Shown: positions 35,501 through 43,506 of the stretch, piece after piece | Layout of the letters: every line of letters begins with the position of its first letter | How positions within the stretch are numbered: position 1 is the first letter of the stretch | From: Eubacteriales bacterium | Lineage (GTDB): Bacteria > Bacillota > Clostridia > Lachnospirales > Lachnospiraceae | Direction of reading: 5' to 3' | NCBI GenBank assembly: GCA_030526295.1 | Contig: JAUNDA010000001.1 | Location: 1-47,708, forward strand | DNA length: 47,708 bases | Notes under the pieces: generated by a model | What the model was told of the DNA's origin: nothing | Seen by the model: the letters and a program-made list of their open reading frames with translations, nothing else | The model's database searches: none | Position numbers and translations under genes: made by a program

Positions 35501-38500
35501 CGGATCCTCAGGCTCCTTTGTCGTCACAAACTCACCTGCGATGTTATCGATTTCAGCTCCGTATGTGACAAGGGCGTCAGTACTGTTAAAGTTATATGAC
35601 GCTGTACCAGTGCCGTCTGCCTTATAGCCAAATGCATTCATGAGTGAGGATCTTGTAAAGATTGTCTCACCCGACTTTGACGGAAGGCTGATATTTGTAA
35701 ATGAAATATTTACCTGTGTCTCAGAGGCACCGCCGATGTTTCCAAACAGGCTGCTGCCGGCCTTTGCACCTGAAGCGTAGCCCGTAGCCGTAAGGTCTGA
35801 AACTGCTATTGAAACATAGCTTCCCGCACCGTGCATCAAAACAGCTGAGCATTCGCCTGCAGGCTGGTTGCTTACGGTGATGCCGTTAAGCGTGCAGTCC
35901 TTAAGCTTAACAGTATAGTTAACAGGACCGATGGCGTCAGTATTACCGCTAACCTTACCGCAGATGAGTGCACCTGAATATGTGCCAACCTTTCCGACGT
36001 TACCTGAAAAGCTTACGTTATTTACATCAAGCGTACGGTCATAGTGCGTATCGGTCGAGGTTGACTTACGCCTAAAGTCACGCAGAATTCCACAGTGCAT
36101 TGCCCTGTGCTGCGTATTGTTAGTTGTGTTTTTATTTGAATTTGCGTTCTCCGCATCCTCTATCTTTTTATTGCAGAATGTAAATGATGCATTCTGAATA
36201 GTGAGGTTCTCTTCATAAATATCAACCGGATAATAGCTGTAGCCTGTAAGGTCAAAGTTTGAAACCGAGCCCGCATTTGCGCCACCAATCACAGTGGCTG
36301 TTCCGATGTCACCCTTCTTAAAGTACTTCTTGATATTGTCCCTTGCATACTTATATACGCTCCAGATAAGAAGCTCCTCAGTCGTTGAAATCCTACTATC
36401 TGCTGTAGAAGGAACTGCCTCAAGTGCGGTGTCAAGGTTGTAATAATACCTTGATAATCCATTAGTATTAGCACCAAAGGATGTACGGTTAACGTATGTA
36501 TTGATATTTGCGCCGTCCATTGTAACAGTGCCGTTATTTGTCTTAAGCGAAATGACACCGTTAACGTTTGAAACGAGCATGTTTACGGCCTGATCTGAAG
36601 TCCTTGCAACAAACTCGTCAAATGTTGTAGGCGTAGAACCCGAATACGATACTCTCCTTGCACCGTTTTCAAGAAGGTATGAGCTATCCCAGTGGTTTTT
36701 AAGGATAAGTGCAATTGCACCCAGGCTATTGTAGGAATAGCCGTCATGAATCATGAGACCAAGTCCGTTTACCTTTGTTCCTGCGACAATCTTAAGTCCT
36801 GACAGGTCAACAGCCTTGTCACCAAACTCCCACTTTCCGCTCGCACCATAAACAAGACCTGCGAGTGTAACACAGTCGCTTGCATTGATTGTGGCATCGG
36901 CAACCTCGATTGCACACGGAAGTGAGGAATTATCCTTTGTCGTAAGCTCGGTTTCCTTCCAGAGCGCACCAAGCACTCCGCCGATGTTATTGGTTGAATT
37001 TGTTGTCATCGTAAGGCCGTCAATAAGGATTCTTTCGGCATTTATTTTTGCCGAAGAGTCAACAACTCCGAGGAATCCGCCCGCATAGAAGGTCGAGCCA
37101 CCTGCAGTGTTTGTTATCTGGCCGCCAATTTCAACGTTTTTCGCATTAATTATAGGAGCTACCCCGTCCTTCAAATAAACGTGGCCAAGAACTCCACCGA
37201 TATAAATGCATGTGACGTTACTGCTCTGGTTTATCGAAATAGTGGCAGCGTCGGTTACCTTAGTCGTTTCTCCAAGGTTAAGCACCGTTCCCGAAACACC
37301 TATGTCTCCATATAAGCCGCCCGCATAAATATTAGTATTACTATTCGAAACACGTACCGAAATCTCAGCTGCGCCCGTGAGTCCGTTTGCGGTATGTGTG
37401 CCTGAAACACTTGCGGCATAGGATCCGATTGCGATTGTCTTTCTTCCGTCGACATTAACAGTTCCAGCTACTGTCAGGTTAGTTACCGTGCCTCCGTTTA
37501 CAAGGCCAAAGAGACCCTGGCGCTGGTGACGATAAATCCTGCCGGATCCATTTACTGTAGCAGCAACCGGGTCACTTCCCTGATAGCCGTAAGGCTCACC
37601 TGCAGCAAGTGAAACCGTAAAGCCTCCGCCGTTTACGTTTCCTGCATATCCTGTATTGTCGGCACTTTCGTCCGTGTCACGCTGGATTCCCGTAACACCC
37701 GTTCCGCTTAAGTCAATGTCACTAGTAAATGTGATGTTCTTACTGTTAAGTGTTTTCCAGTTGCCCGTATTAATTGAGGCATCTGCCGAGAAATTACCCC
37801 TTGTCTGATATGTAATTGAAAGAAGCGCAAGGTCGTCAGCCGTTCCAATGGCTGAATAATTAATGCTCTTACTAAACGATACCCTGTTTGTATCCTCATC
37901 CATTACGATAAGATCGTGGCTAAGGCCTGTTGTGCCTGCGGCATCAGCCTTAAGACGGATAACCTCACCGTATGTGGAAATGTCATCTATTGTCTGTTTC
38001 TGTGTGCTTCTTACAAAATCCCAGCCCTTTGTGCCATCAAAGTCGGTACCGGAGCCGTTTGCATAGATAAGCGCACTTTTTCTCGTTCCGACGAGCTGTC
38101 CCACACCGTCTCCGTTCTTATATTTTGCGGCAGAAAGGTCCGTGTTACCTGAAAGCCTGATAACAGCGCCATCTGAAGCGAGACCCGCAATGGCTCCACC
38201 CTTCTCGATGTTTGCGGCATTTGTAAGCTTAAAGCCCTTTGAGATGACAACAGCAGAGTTCTTACCTGCAACTGCCGCAGCACCGCCAAAGCCACCATCC
38301 TCAGTGCCTGTCGGTGTGCCGTTTACTGTAAGGATTACATCCGCAAGCTTAAGTGCTGCTGCCTTAGATGAATCGGCTGCGTCTCCGAGGCTTCCAACAA
38401 AGCCACCAAAAAGCAGCGGTGTCGTTCCAACAGAAACAGTAGCCGTACAGTTTTCAAGTCTTAATGTATCTGCAACCGATGCTCCCACCATGCTTCCTGA

Positions 38501-40006
38501 AAGAGTACCAACATACTCTGCCGAAAGTGTTGCCTTAACAGAGCGGTTTGAATCATCTGCATTCTTTTCTGTAATGCTTATCTCATAGCCGCCAGCAAGC
38601 TCAGCAATACCGAAAATTCCGCCTGCGTTCTTCTTTGCGCTGATTGTAAGTCCTGTTTCAGAGGCATTATTAAAGAAGATGCCTGCTGCAGGTCTTAGGA
38701 TTCTTTCAGGTGCAAGTGAACGGCCTGAGAAGCTTGACGCACTTCCCGCATCACTATTTGCCACATAGTAAGTACGAAGTCCCGTAAAGAAGTTATTTAC
38801 TGTACGCGCGGTAAAGAGGGCAACCGGTGTATTTTCGCAAATCGCAACAGTTACCGGGGCCGTAAATGCAAAGCGGCCGTACATTCCTCCTGCAGCATTT
38901 AAATCGGTGGCCTGGGCATCCGATGCATTAACAGTGAGGCTATCTATTAAAAGACTTGTGCCGGCAGTTACTAAAACATTTGTATTAACGGCATTACCGA
39001 TAACGCCACCTGCGTAATCCTTTGCCGTTACCGTAGCAGACAGCTTGCCGCCTGAAAGCTCAAGCACACCGCCTGAAAGCTCACCGACAAGACCACCTGC
39101 ATTTGCTGCGGCTGCAGTTGTTTTCTGAGCATCAACAGTAATATTTATTTCACTATCAGCTGCGCCAACAGCCTCGCTGATAATGAGACCGGTGCCTGAT
39201 GCCATACGTCCCACAAAGCCACCGGCAGAGCCGTTCTTTGCAGTAACAGTATATGACACAGGAATATCGAATACAGAAGCCGTTACGGTACCAGAATTAA
39301 TCTTAGAACCGATTACTACACTTCCGTTTAAAAGCGTATTAACGATAAGGCCGGCATCGTCGTCACCGATGACACTTATCGCATTTGTGTTATTTGCCCT
39401 GTTCCAGTCAATCTGGTTTCCGATATAAAGCGTTCCGTTCTGACCGCTTACAGTATCAATGAGGTTACCAGGTGAAATTCCGTTAGAAAGGTCTCCCGCA
39501 AAAATCTGGATGCTCTTTACAGGTAAGTTATATGCTGCCTCCTGCTCAAACACGTAGGTCTTTGCGAGCATGCTCCTTGCCTCTGTGTTAGCCTCAAACG
39601 CTCCCCTGCCCTTCCAGATGATTGCCTGGTTTGAAAGGTTTGCATCAGATGAAAGACCGTTAAAGAGTGTACGGTCGATTACAATATCTACACCTGTTCC
39701 CCATGTGCCCCTGTACGGATACTCTTCAGATCCAAAGCCCATGAAGGACTGTCCGCCGACCGAGCCCGTAAGGTCAATGGCACCTGTCATTGTGAAGGCA
39801 AGGTTCATGTTCTGGTAAGCCGAGGCATCACAATTAGAGAGCTTAAACATGTCATCACGGCTTGCGATTGTAATCGTATTGCCGCTGACATTAAGCCCTG
39901 CAAGAGGATCTCCGTATGTATCCGATACAACAAAGTTTACAACTGTAAGTGTAAGCAGTGTAATCAGAAGAATTGGTAAAGCTAGTAGCTTTCCGGATTT
40001 CTTCAT
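29501..40006 (-). CDS. Giant GLUG-like surface protein (3501 aa)
   Basis: A short signal (hydrophobic about 8-27, ending near VVSDTYG) looks like a conventional export signal. From about residue 262 to about 2490 there are more than twenty copies of a GG-[hydrophobic]2-G motif (for example GGFVGRM, GGLVGEL, GGVLGHV, GGFIGKA, GGLIGYS), often preceded by N-x-T/S-rich strands. This is the pattern of GLUG-repeat adhesins with a long beta-solenoid. Near residue 1550 is the GCGTYGHPYEITSAAQL module shared with the 992-aa protein. The last 1000 residues are non-repetitive, ending in SDGTG without LPXTG or membrane anchor. AGAGGC precedes the ATG. Together these suit an elongated adhesin or fibre-associated shaft hundreds of nanometres long at most (inference). 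Confidence 0.82.
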   Translation of the reverse strand: MKKSGKLLALPILLITLLTLTVVNFVVSDTYGDPLAGLNVSGNTITIASRDDMFKLSNCDASAYQNMNLAFTMTGAIDLTGSVGGQSFMGFGSEEYPYRGTWGTGVDIVIDRTLFNGLSSDANLSNQAIIWKGRGAFEANTEARSMLAKTYVFEQEAAYNLPVKSIQIFAGDLSNGISPGNLIDTVSGQNGTLYIGNQIDWNRANNTNAISVIGDDDAGLIVNTLLNGSVVIGSKINSGTVTASVFDIPVSYTVTAKNGSAGGFVGRMASGTGLIISEAVGAADSEINITVDAQKTTAAAANAGGLVGELSGGVLELSGGKLSATVTAKDYAGGVIGNAVNTNVLVTAGTSLLIDSLTVNASDAQATDLNAAGGMYGRFAFTAPVTVAICENTPVALFTARTVNNFFTGLRTYYVANSDAGSASSFSGRSLAPERILRPAAGIFFNNASETGLTISAKKNAGGIFGIAELAGGYEISITEKNADDSNRSVKATLSAEYVGTLSGSMVGASVADTLRLENCTATVSVGTTPLLFGGFVGSLGDAADSSKAAALKLADVILTVNGTPTGTEDGGFGGAAAVAGKNSAVVISKGFKLTNAANIEKGGAIAGLASDGAVIRLSGNTDLSAAKYKNGDGVGQLVGTRKSALIYANGSGTDFDGTKGWDFVRSTQKQTIDDISTYGEVIRLKADAAGTTGLSHDLIVMDEDTNRVSFSKSINYSAIGTADDLALLSITYQTRGNFSADASINTGNWKTLNSKNITFTSDIDLSGTGVTGIQRDTDESADNTGYAGNVNGGGFTVSLAAGEPYGYQGSDPVAATVNGSGRIYRHQRQGLFGLVNGGTVTNLTVAGTVNVDGRKTIAIGSYAASVSGTHTANGLTGAAEISVRVSNSNTNIYAGGLYGDIGVSGTVLNLGETTKVTDAATISINQSSNVTCIYIGGVLGHVYLKDGVAPIINAKNVEIGGQITNTAGGSTFYAGGFLGVVDSSAKINAERILIDGLTMTTNSTNNIGGVLGALWKETELTTKDNSSLPCAIEVADATINASDCVTLAGLVYGASGKWEFGDKAVDLSGLKIVAGTKVNGLGLMIHDGYSYNSLGAIALILKNHWDSSYLLENGARRVSYSGSTPTTFDEFVARTSDQAVNMLVSNVNGVISLKTNNGTVTMDGANINTYVNRTSFGANTNGLSRYYYNLDTALEAVPSTADSRISTTEELLIWSVYKYARDNIKKYFKKGDIGTATVIGGANAGSVSNFDLTGYSYYPVDIYEENLTIQNASFTFCNKKIEDAENANSNKNTTNNTQHRAMHCGILRDFRRKSTSTDTHYDRTLDVNNVSFSGNVGKVGTYSGALICGKVSGNTDAIGPVNYTVKLKDCTLNGITVSNQPAGECSAVLMHGAGSYVSIAVSDLTATGYASGAKAGSSLFGNIGGASETQVNISFTNISLPSKSGETIFTRSSLMNAFGYKADGTGTASYNFNSTDALVTYGAEIDNIAGEFVTTKEPEDPFYYDVDTCVSDGNITASKGNSVFTGVYLPYVYEPFAGTWHTIAVNHRKINILDGCGTYGHPYEITSAAQLTTIAKYINGAGAGTGWEITIATSQVNLCMTLVGGTSLDKVYRYNGSAWDPEGGGTALDDATMRLYMKNAYYDIKRSITLKDFVGLGNKANPFRGSIISSNGSSITLDQDKESTKGFIPYSYGSVIKDLTINYTGNNPLTFAALEKKFANGSFFGGVIGCIIGGDNIIDNVTVNAARGFLNSFTGTKPHQITVGGYIGSISGGGVIFRNMDGKVGMTDEWLSGSGMSVAYDALQSMYCNPIIGRMLEGYAFSEGCDVSNGNDANGNCKNYKINRLYEPSSKGADLETVNATYYNGGDSVTTTVVKSAQGLLVFSAIMNSGAANSSLAGQNYHTNAYYYNTKDAQYNNRTSLGTYEFGNKISGKVRNAAYDHIGDPAGASADFAIAQKDDRLGPGFSTHAVWGKGSSNNTDLRAHAEIANLPYLITKYATPQTAFPCSAAVSYWALKFEPAAADGILDMTSYKNGYLGLSARYDTMIANNGGQNNEMDRVTPYTLFVDGGNAIIKADMDIKEYTDDEYHTQGLGAVFGAITYCGNSTKQNVYAQADGRRLRNLTIKDTKLSLTYYTKDGVLSDISAVTDSNLLKDHVGVGGFAGITKNYGGDVTILTENVHTDNVTIVSPQTAGSLFGNVGFVDYQARTFNGSNASKRVAPVFVNCSYKDCNITGLSYAGGFIGKAYGINDENRQVAVNVTDSSLIVGQNSVITSTITPGTDSPPKSSVGGVIGYTEQTFSVNNPEYTLTDSVINKTRYTNTGKTLYDAVFENVSLNGSASAGGITANLYLNKDSVINKVRMINVDMTGKYFNGGIFGLVRSGGPAVTLSNITVMGDKTGATDDDKETVIGVPNTTGADNSVYSNGGLIGYSSLGGTLTILSSGVENANIKHNVSAGGFVGFADNETKVKSIHDSYVKDSFVDGRFAGGGFGRVYGCATSGGRLTGSNILISNTEISDIENKYIHHRAFFVGASGNAANKPLEYNIAGLSIQKGDTTCDRIVVGVQLAGGAPSGEYNYSGYIAFTDYFGSSLENDGTANVLGVDDSGTSLERDQEKPYASTSPLSPISVKLTSDGNSLTVTGDGASFTGTSPDFVTNVQKIYEDATGPHTPYSYNYYTLTDPATPLSFTDILTSYAQENQAVSDGAGGVAPTTAPDFPLIKIVSGNTAVIKDFLNIVTNGGFKRAVEKDRSAVSVVSTQYQWNQTAFVKTANRATVQATDDLDFYATADYDNDLDRFTLITVTFTEDGHNYNVSIPVMVRRMLEIDFIATLDTGTVFYPESFNTKTSHVLESYGNPITAMLSYTYNYAKGDKTFYGWQNFIEGGGNAVQVLEKNIRFVQSGGTVLPAGTQLTLVDMYDYTVYSYTTTADDSANSAILLSKFTDAAGNSFSSRSIGELMHATATPVTGGLFVATDSASATVKAVDGSGNVGYYRLKEGDEAGTHDITVPEDTLSRAELTENFYLVITVPAGTVGDSNGYIDTTLVSNGPGIPHHINDVLRSDVTLEDSHANTPSTYNLAAGYTQVLEDTDNVPIRAVETSDDKVVISLKNTVTFPNSQQYMDADGLYQRFVVSLMRHINNGAETRSAGFPSGSNGTVTFNIKNPYTGKYWDGTQFVDSMPATGLAQYEWVSTGDNMELPLSSDGTVSGAINLNSLRKALQILNEGEDTSSFVIEAKMETTIPELGLDVIPAGELVAGEPNNFAELSITSQLAGRTTALSYSSTKKSAQGRSKYYRVGASDSVLRLDADNVDQLGINLSDLQPDYLVNDNTASKIMTTAIYDLSKLENVESMLRDSKKVVFKLTLAEKGADLEYNVPFTNAGEYISITSDTTGISFAYDNLTGIWTATLAKDTYFDTVNDCIKTDGLFDAVNGRFMFNINVLVNVDNIVDPHKFSNYKVELNAKIVKNIDTDPETYLDDRSDHVIYTVCKINTAFSTDSDGTG

Positions 40007-40026
40007 TTGCCTCTAAAAACCTTTCC

Positions 40027-41118
40027 TTAAGGGGTAGCTGATACTTCCCTTCCTGTTACCTTGATATATTCCGCAGTCTCAAGTTCACTCCATGTGAACC
40101 CATGGATGACTGTTGCCTTTGACGTTCCCTTTATGTAGAACGGAATGATGTAGTCCGTGTTTCCAAGAGAATAGTCCATTACGAACGTGATGCTTCTCTC
40201 TGTGCCTGTACCATTTTCAAGTCTGTACTTCTGGGTGGTACCCGGGAGATAATACTCCGCCTCCTCTGCCGTTCCCGCACCTTGAGCTGAAAGCCTTGAG
40301 GTAAAGAACGGGTCTAATGTAAATACATCCGAATCCCATGTGACTGTTACCTCAGCTCGTCCGTTTGATATGAGCACCTCATAGTTATATGCATCATAGT
40401 CTGCGGGGGCACCCGTTGTCCTGTCGGAATATAAGCCCACACATGAGAACGGCTTGATGTTTGACTCTGTACACGGTGTAAGCCTTGCCGCAAGGAACTG
40501 GTTAGCCGTGTAATTAAGCGAGCCCGATACAGGTACCGCAAAAGCTGTAATTGTCAGACTGTCAAGGTCATCACTGTAGAAATTAAATGTATAATCATGA
40601 CTCGACATCGCACGTCCTGGAAGCGTCTCACCTGCTATGTAAAAGATAAGCTCGCCGTCAGGTCCCGCTGTTTTTGTCTCATCATTAACCGTATATGTAA
40701 AGCCGTTTGTGCAGCCCCTGTAAATAATCTTGAAATCGTAATCGATTCTGTACTGGCTTACTGCACTTGCATTTCCTGGGATGTAGTTTCTGACTGTAAT
40801 CGTGTCATTAAACTCCCTTCCCGATGGAAGATCCTTTGGATATGTGAGAACCCTTATCGGATAGTCCGATGATGAATACGGATAATCCCCTGGAGGTGAC
40901 GGCGGATTGTACATCTGCGACGCAAGGATGTTTGAGTTAAACTTTCCTGCCTCCTGGTCCTGGTTTCTTGCTACGCTTCGAAGGAAGCTCTGGTTCATGT
41001 AAAGGGCCGTTGTAGTACCAACACAAAGAAGCGCCGCAGCACAAAGAAGCAAAGCCGCAAACATCGGCCTGTTGCTCTTTTGCAGATTTTTAAGTTTTTC
41101 AAGTAGATTCTTAAACAC
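40027..41118 (-). CDS. SipW-like secreted or membrane protein with variant site (363 aa)
   Basis: A basic lead and hydrophobic segment (about 19-36) end in GTTTALYMNQS, which aligns with T-Y-A-W-[FY] but has Leu for the invariant Trp. It may be cut less efficiently or stay membrane-bound. The mature part is beta-rich, with repeated aromatic and Asp/Ser/Thr residues; I do not see the W-L-E-G motif. The start is GTG, with AGGAAG just upstream, a short spacing. It is 20 bp before the giant-protein gene. A role as tether or assembly partner for the giant protein is inferred from adjacency only. Confidence 0.68.
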   Translation of the reverse strand: MFKNLLEKLKNLQKSNRPMFAALLLCAAALLCVGTTTALYMNQSFLRSVARNQDQEAGKFNSNILASQMYNPPSPPGDYPYSSSDYPIRVLTYPKDLPSGREFNDTITVRNYIPGNASAVSQYRIDYDFKIIYRGCTNGFTYTVNDETKTAGPDGELIFYIAGETLPGRAMSSHDYTFNFYSDDLDSLTITAFAVPVSGSLNYTANQFLAARLTPCTESNIKPFSCVGLYSDRTTGAPADYDAYNYEVLISNGRAEVTVTWDSDVFTLDPFFTSRLSAQGAGTAEEAEYYLPGTTQKYRLENGTGTERSITFVMDYSLGNTDYIIPFYIKGTSKATVIHGFTWSELETAEYIKVTGREVSATP

Positions 41119-41188
41119 GCTTCCTGTCCGTTATATTCCAAGTGCTGATTTACAAAACCGCATTCGCACCAAAGTCACTTTTTAATAC

Positions 41189-41872
41189 TTATCCATTCTT
41201 TGCAAGGATATAGAAAACATCCGTTTCCTTTGAATTCTCTGTCCATGAAATCTCAAGCACATAGAATGAATTTGTTCCTGTTGACGGATTTCTTGTTCCG
41301 TTGTCAAGACGCATCTGGTTATCCTGCGTAGCAGTAATCTTCCAGTAGATAGGCTCCGCATGAACCTGCACTTTATCCGCAACATCGTAGTTATGGCTGT
41401 GCATTGAACTGTTGGCATAAACATGCTCACTCGATGCACCGCTGCCCTCGTTGATATAGGCGCCCGCCAGTGGTGCTGTCTTATCGTATGAAATCGTCAT
41501 CGGGTTTGATGCACTGATATCCGTGTATGAATGAGTACCGCCGTCTATCATCGGATAGAGCTTGAATTTAAGGTTCTTCATGTTTGTCGTATGAACGACC
41601 TCGATGGAATGCTGGTCCTCCGAGCTTTGTACACAGATAATTCTGTAAATGGTTACCTTGTTTCCGTCGATGCTCTCACCCGTATAGCTAAGGTCAAGCC
41701 TTTCAAGCTTTTCGGCATTCGGACCGAGAACTGATATGTTCTGCGGCGGAATGACCGTTACGAGTGTCGCTATCTTGTTATTCGATACAAACCACGAATA
41801 TGTCGATGCAGAAAGTGTCAAAAGCGCAAGGAGACACATGCATACGGAATATATAAGATTTTTCTTTTTCAT
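41189..41872 (-). CDS. Small SipW-class protein with S-W-F site (227 aa)
   Basis: The signal ends in SASTYSWFVSNNKI, with Ser in place of Ala before the Trp (S26|W27); small residues are normally accepted at that position. The mature N-terminus matches the family pattern, but the mid- and C-terminal motifs are absent, so it is a short divergent member. GAAAGGAGA lies 6 nt before the ATG. The 145-bp gap to the upstream gene contains a few weak hairpins (for example CGGTC/GACCG) and no U tract. It is the second gene of the riboswitch-2 operon. Confidence 0.75.
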   Translation of the reverse strand: MKKKNLIYSVCMCLLALLTLSASTYSWFVSNNKIATLVTVIPPQNISVLGPNAEKLERLDLSYTGESIDGNKVTIYRIICVQSSEDQHSIEVVHTTNMKNLKFKLYPMIDGGTHSYTDISASNPMTISYDKTAPLAGAYINEGSGASSEHVYANSSMHSHNYDVADKVQVHAEPIYWKITATQDNQMRLDNGTRNPSTGTNSFYVLEISWTENSKETDVFYILAKNG

Positions 41873-42017
41873 ATCTGTCTCCTTTCGTTTAAACTTCGTT
41901 AATTTTCCGGTCTTTTGTTTTGACCGTGCTTTATATTTTGCTTCCTGCCAGGGATACTTCGTCTTCCTCCATGTTTGGAGCCTGGTTCACTTTTTAAAGC
42001 AAAGGCTTCACTGCTTT

Positions 42018-43091
42018 TTAATGCATCTCTACATAAAGGTACGATGAGTTGTATCCGATAAACTCATCGGCAAAGTTGTAATATGCCGCTCCGAGGTAAT
42101 AATCGGCGTCCTCCATTCCTGTAACCTTTGTTTGAATCGGATTGATGACGCTTCCCTTGTTGTAATAAAAACTCTCAGGGATTGTAACCGTCGGATAATT
42201 CGCATTTAAGAACTCGAGAAGCTTCGTGTGGTCTGTTCCCGCTACAGTAAACAGGTCTCCCTCTCCCGCGCGGTTTGTGAGGAAGAGGTTTCTGTATCTT
42301 CTCGGCCATACCCAGTAAATCGAGAACTTATACGGTACATCCTTTATGAAGCCTCCTGCCGGAGCAAGGGTAATCACATTTTTAAATTCAACCCCGCCTC
42401 CGTCCTTTGGAACAAAGCCACCGAGCCATCCACTGTAGCCCGCCGATTCATCGAAGGAACTGAAGAATAATATATGCCCATCAAGCAATGGCTTTAAAAT
42501 GGGAAGGACTGATATGTCCGTACCGGATATTTTATCCTCATCAGTAACCGGAACAACCCTTGTTCCCTCGGCATTGTCCTTATACGGTGCAGTTTCCAGA
42601 ATGAAGTCAAGCTGTGTGAGTCCGTCGACTGTCGGTATCACATAGAAATCAAGCTTTCCGTGTTCACCCGGGAGAAGCTCCTTCTGAGCATCCAGTCTCC
42701 ATGCCGAACCGATATAGAGGTCAACATTCTGCGAAACAATACTGCCAGTATTTATGTCGTAATACTGTGTATATCTCTGAGGTGTTCCTCCACCTTCAAG
42801 GATGTTGTTGCCGCCCTCGTCCTTATACTTATTAACCTCGACATCCTGCCTCACGCCTGCCGATGCAAAAAGGTATGTCGTTGAGTCTGCTGCGGAGATT
42901 GTCGATGTGGTTGCGTTAACCGATGTATTCATGACAAACCATGCATTCGTGAGCGCCACAATCGCAATTACTGCAGATACAACAACCGCACCCACCGAGA
43001 AAAAGACCTTCCAGGTTCTTTTAAACTCGCTAAGGTGCCTTGCTGATTCCTGTCGTAATTCAGTTGCACTCATTTCGGTTTCCTTCTTCAT
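42018..43091 (-). CDS. SipW-class subunit, first gene of the c-di-GMP-controlled operon (357 aa)
   Basis: Thirty polar residues, a hydrophobic stretch (about 31-48) and LTNAWFVMNTSVNATTSTIS give predicted cleavage A50|W51. The mature N-terminus (NATTSTISA) closely matches those of the 282-aa and 324-aa subunits, marking these three as a subgroup, although the rest is diverged and lacks a clear W-L-E-G motif. Much of the chain is beta-rich with Asp/Gly loops. GGAG lies 4 nt before the ATG. It follows a 300-nt structured leader behind the second c-di-GMP riboswitch, so it should be the gene most directly controlled by c-di-GMP. It may be the initiating or tip subunit (inference). Confidence 0.78.
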   Translation of the reverse strand: MKKETEMSATELRQESARHLSEFKRTWKVFFSVGAVVVSAVIAIVALTNAWFVMNTSVNATTSTISAADSTTYLFASAGVRQDVEVNKYKDEGGNNILEGGGTPQRYTQYYDINTGSIVSQNVDLYIGSAWRLDAQKELLPGEHGKLDFYVIPTVDGLTQLDFILETAPYKDNAEGTRVVPVTDEDKISGTDISVLPILKPLLDGHILFFSSFDESAGYSGWLGGFVPKDGGGVEFKNVITLAPAGGFIKDVPYKFSIYWVWPRRYRNLFLTNRAGEGDLFTVAGTDHTKLLEFLNANYPTVTIPESFYYNKGSVINPIQTKVTGMEDADYYLGAAYYNFADEFIGYNSSYLYVEMH

Positions 43092-43125
43092 CAGACTCCG
43101 TTCAAATTTTTCGTACTCTAAAAAG

Positions 43126-43373
43126 CCTCATGTGAGTTGGCGAAAAAAAGTTTTTTTGCAACTTAAAGCCAACCCATCTTTCGATGAGGTTTCCAGGGTG
43201 AATTATAAATTAAGCAATTGACTCTAGAGATGCGAATTGCTACGCACTACGTGCTTTCGCAATTCTCAGAGCAATTCGCATATCGCTTCGCTTCGCAAAG
43301 CTTACATGCTCATTACTCTCAGCCTATCCTTACAACACGTCGCATTTGTGCAAGCACAATGCGCCCTGTTGTA
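43126..43373 (-). other. Structured leader between riboswitch terminator and first gene
   Basis: The 300-nt 5' leader holds several hairpins. The first is nested: CCTCAT/ATGAGG (43126-43131, 43184-43189) around GTTGGC/GCCAAC (43136-43141, 43168-43173) and an A7/T7 pair. The second is an 11-bp perfect inverted repeat ATGCGAATTGC/GCAATTCGCAT (43230-43240, 43271-43281) with an alternative GCAATTC arm at 43259-43265. The third is TACAACA/TGTTGTA enclosing CGCATTTGTGC/GCACAATGCG (43331-43373). No reading frame here looks coding. The alternative pairing could make a second regulatory switch or an RNA stability element. Confidence 0.5.
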
Positions 43374-43388
43374 CGTCTAGCCATCTCT

Positions 43389-43423
43389 AAAAAAATAGCC
43401 GCAACCAAGTCGATGGTTCCGGC
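43389..43423 (-). terminator. Riboswitch expression-platform terminator (copy 2)
   Basis: On the - strand, GCCG-x-AACCA pairs with TGGTT-x-CGGC (43414-43423 with 43398-43407, one mismatch) around a 6-nt loop; U7 follows after UA (A run 43389-43395 on the + strand). The 5' arm overlaps the GCCGG at the 3' edge of the aptamer. Confidence 0.85.
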
Positions 43424-43492
43424 AACTGGCTGGCTGACGGAGCAGCCCCTATAGCTTTGCGTCACCGGATTGCTCCGGCTTTGCGTCATGTC
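43419..43492 (-). promoter_or_regulatory. c-di-GMP-I (GEMM-I) riboswitch, copy 2
   Basis: In order on the - strand: GACGCAAAG, the CCGGA-GCAA-TCCGG helix with a GNRA tetraloop (43465-43478), GACGCAAAGCTATAGGG (43447-43463), GGCTG/CAGCC helix and CAGCCAGTTGCCGG (43419-43432). These are the conserved GEMM-I features. It is nearly identical to copy 1; differences fall in the tetraloop and the P3 loop. It stands between a promoter and terminator at the head of the long operon. An ON switch is the likelier mode because terminator and aptamer share bases (inference). Confidence 0.9.
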
Positions 43493-43506
43493 AATTTATG
43501 TCAATG

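Noticed and set aside
4216..43091. Type IV pilus or sortase-built pilus
   Set aside because: There is no prepilin peptidase, PilB/PilC/PilM homologue, sortase or LPXTG motif; the signals end in A-W-[FY] and SipW enzymes are present.
43126..43373. CRISPR or tandem-repeat array in the leader
   Set aside because: The repeats are inverted and differ from one another; there is no regular repeat-spacer pattern.
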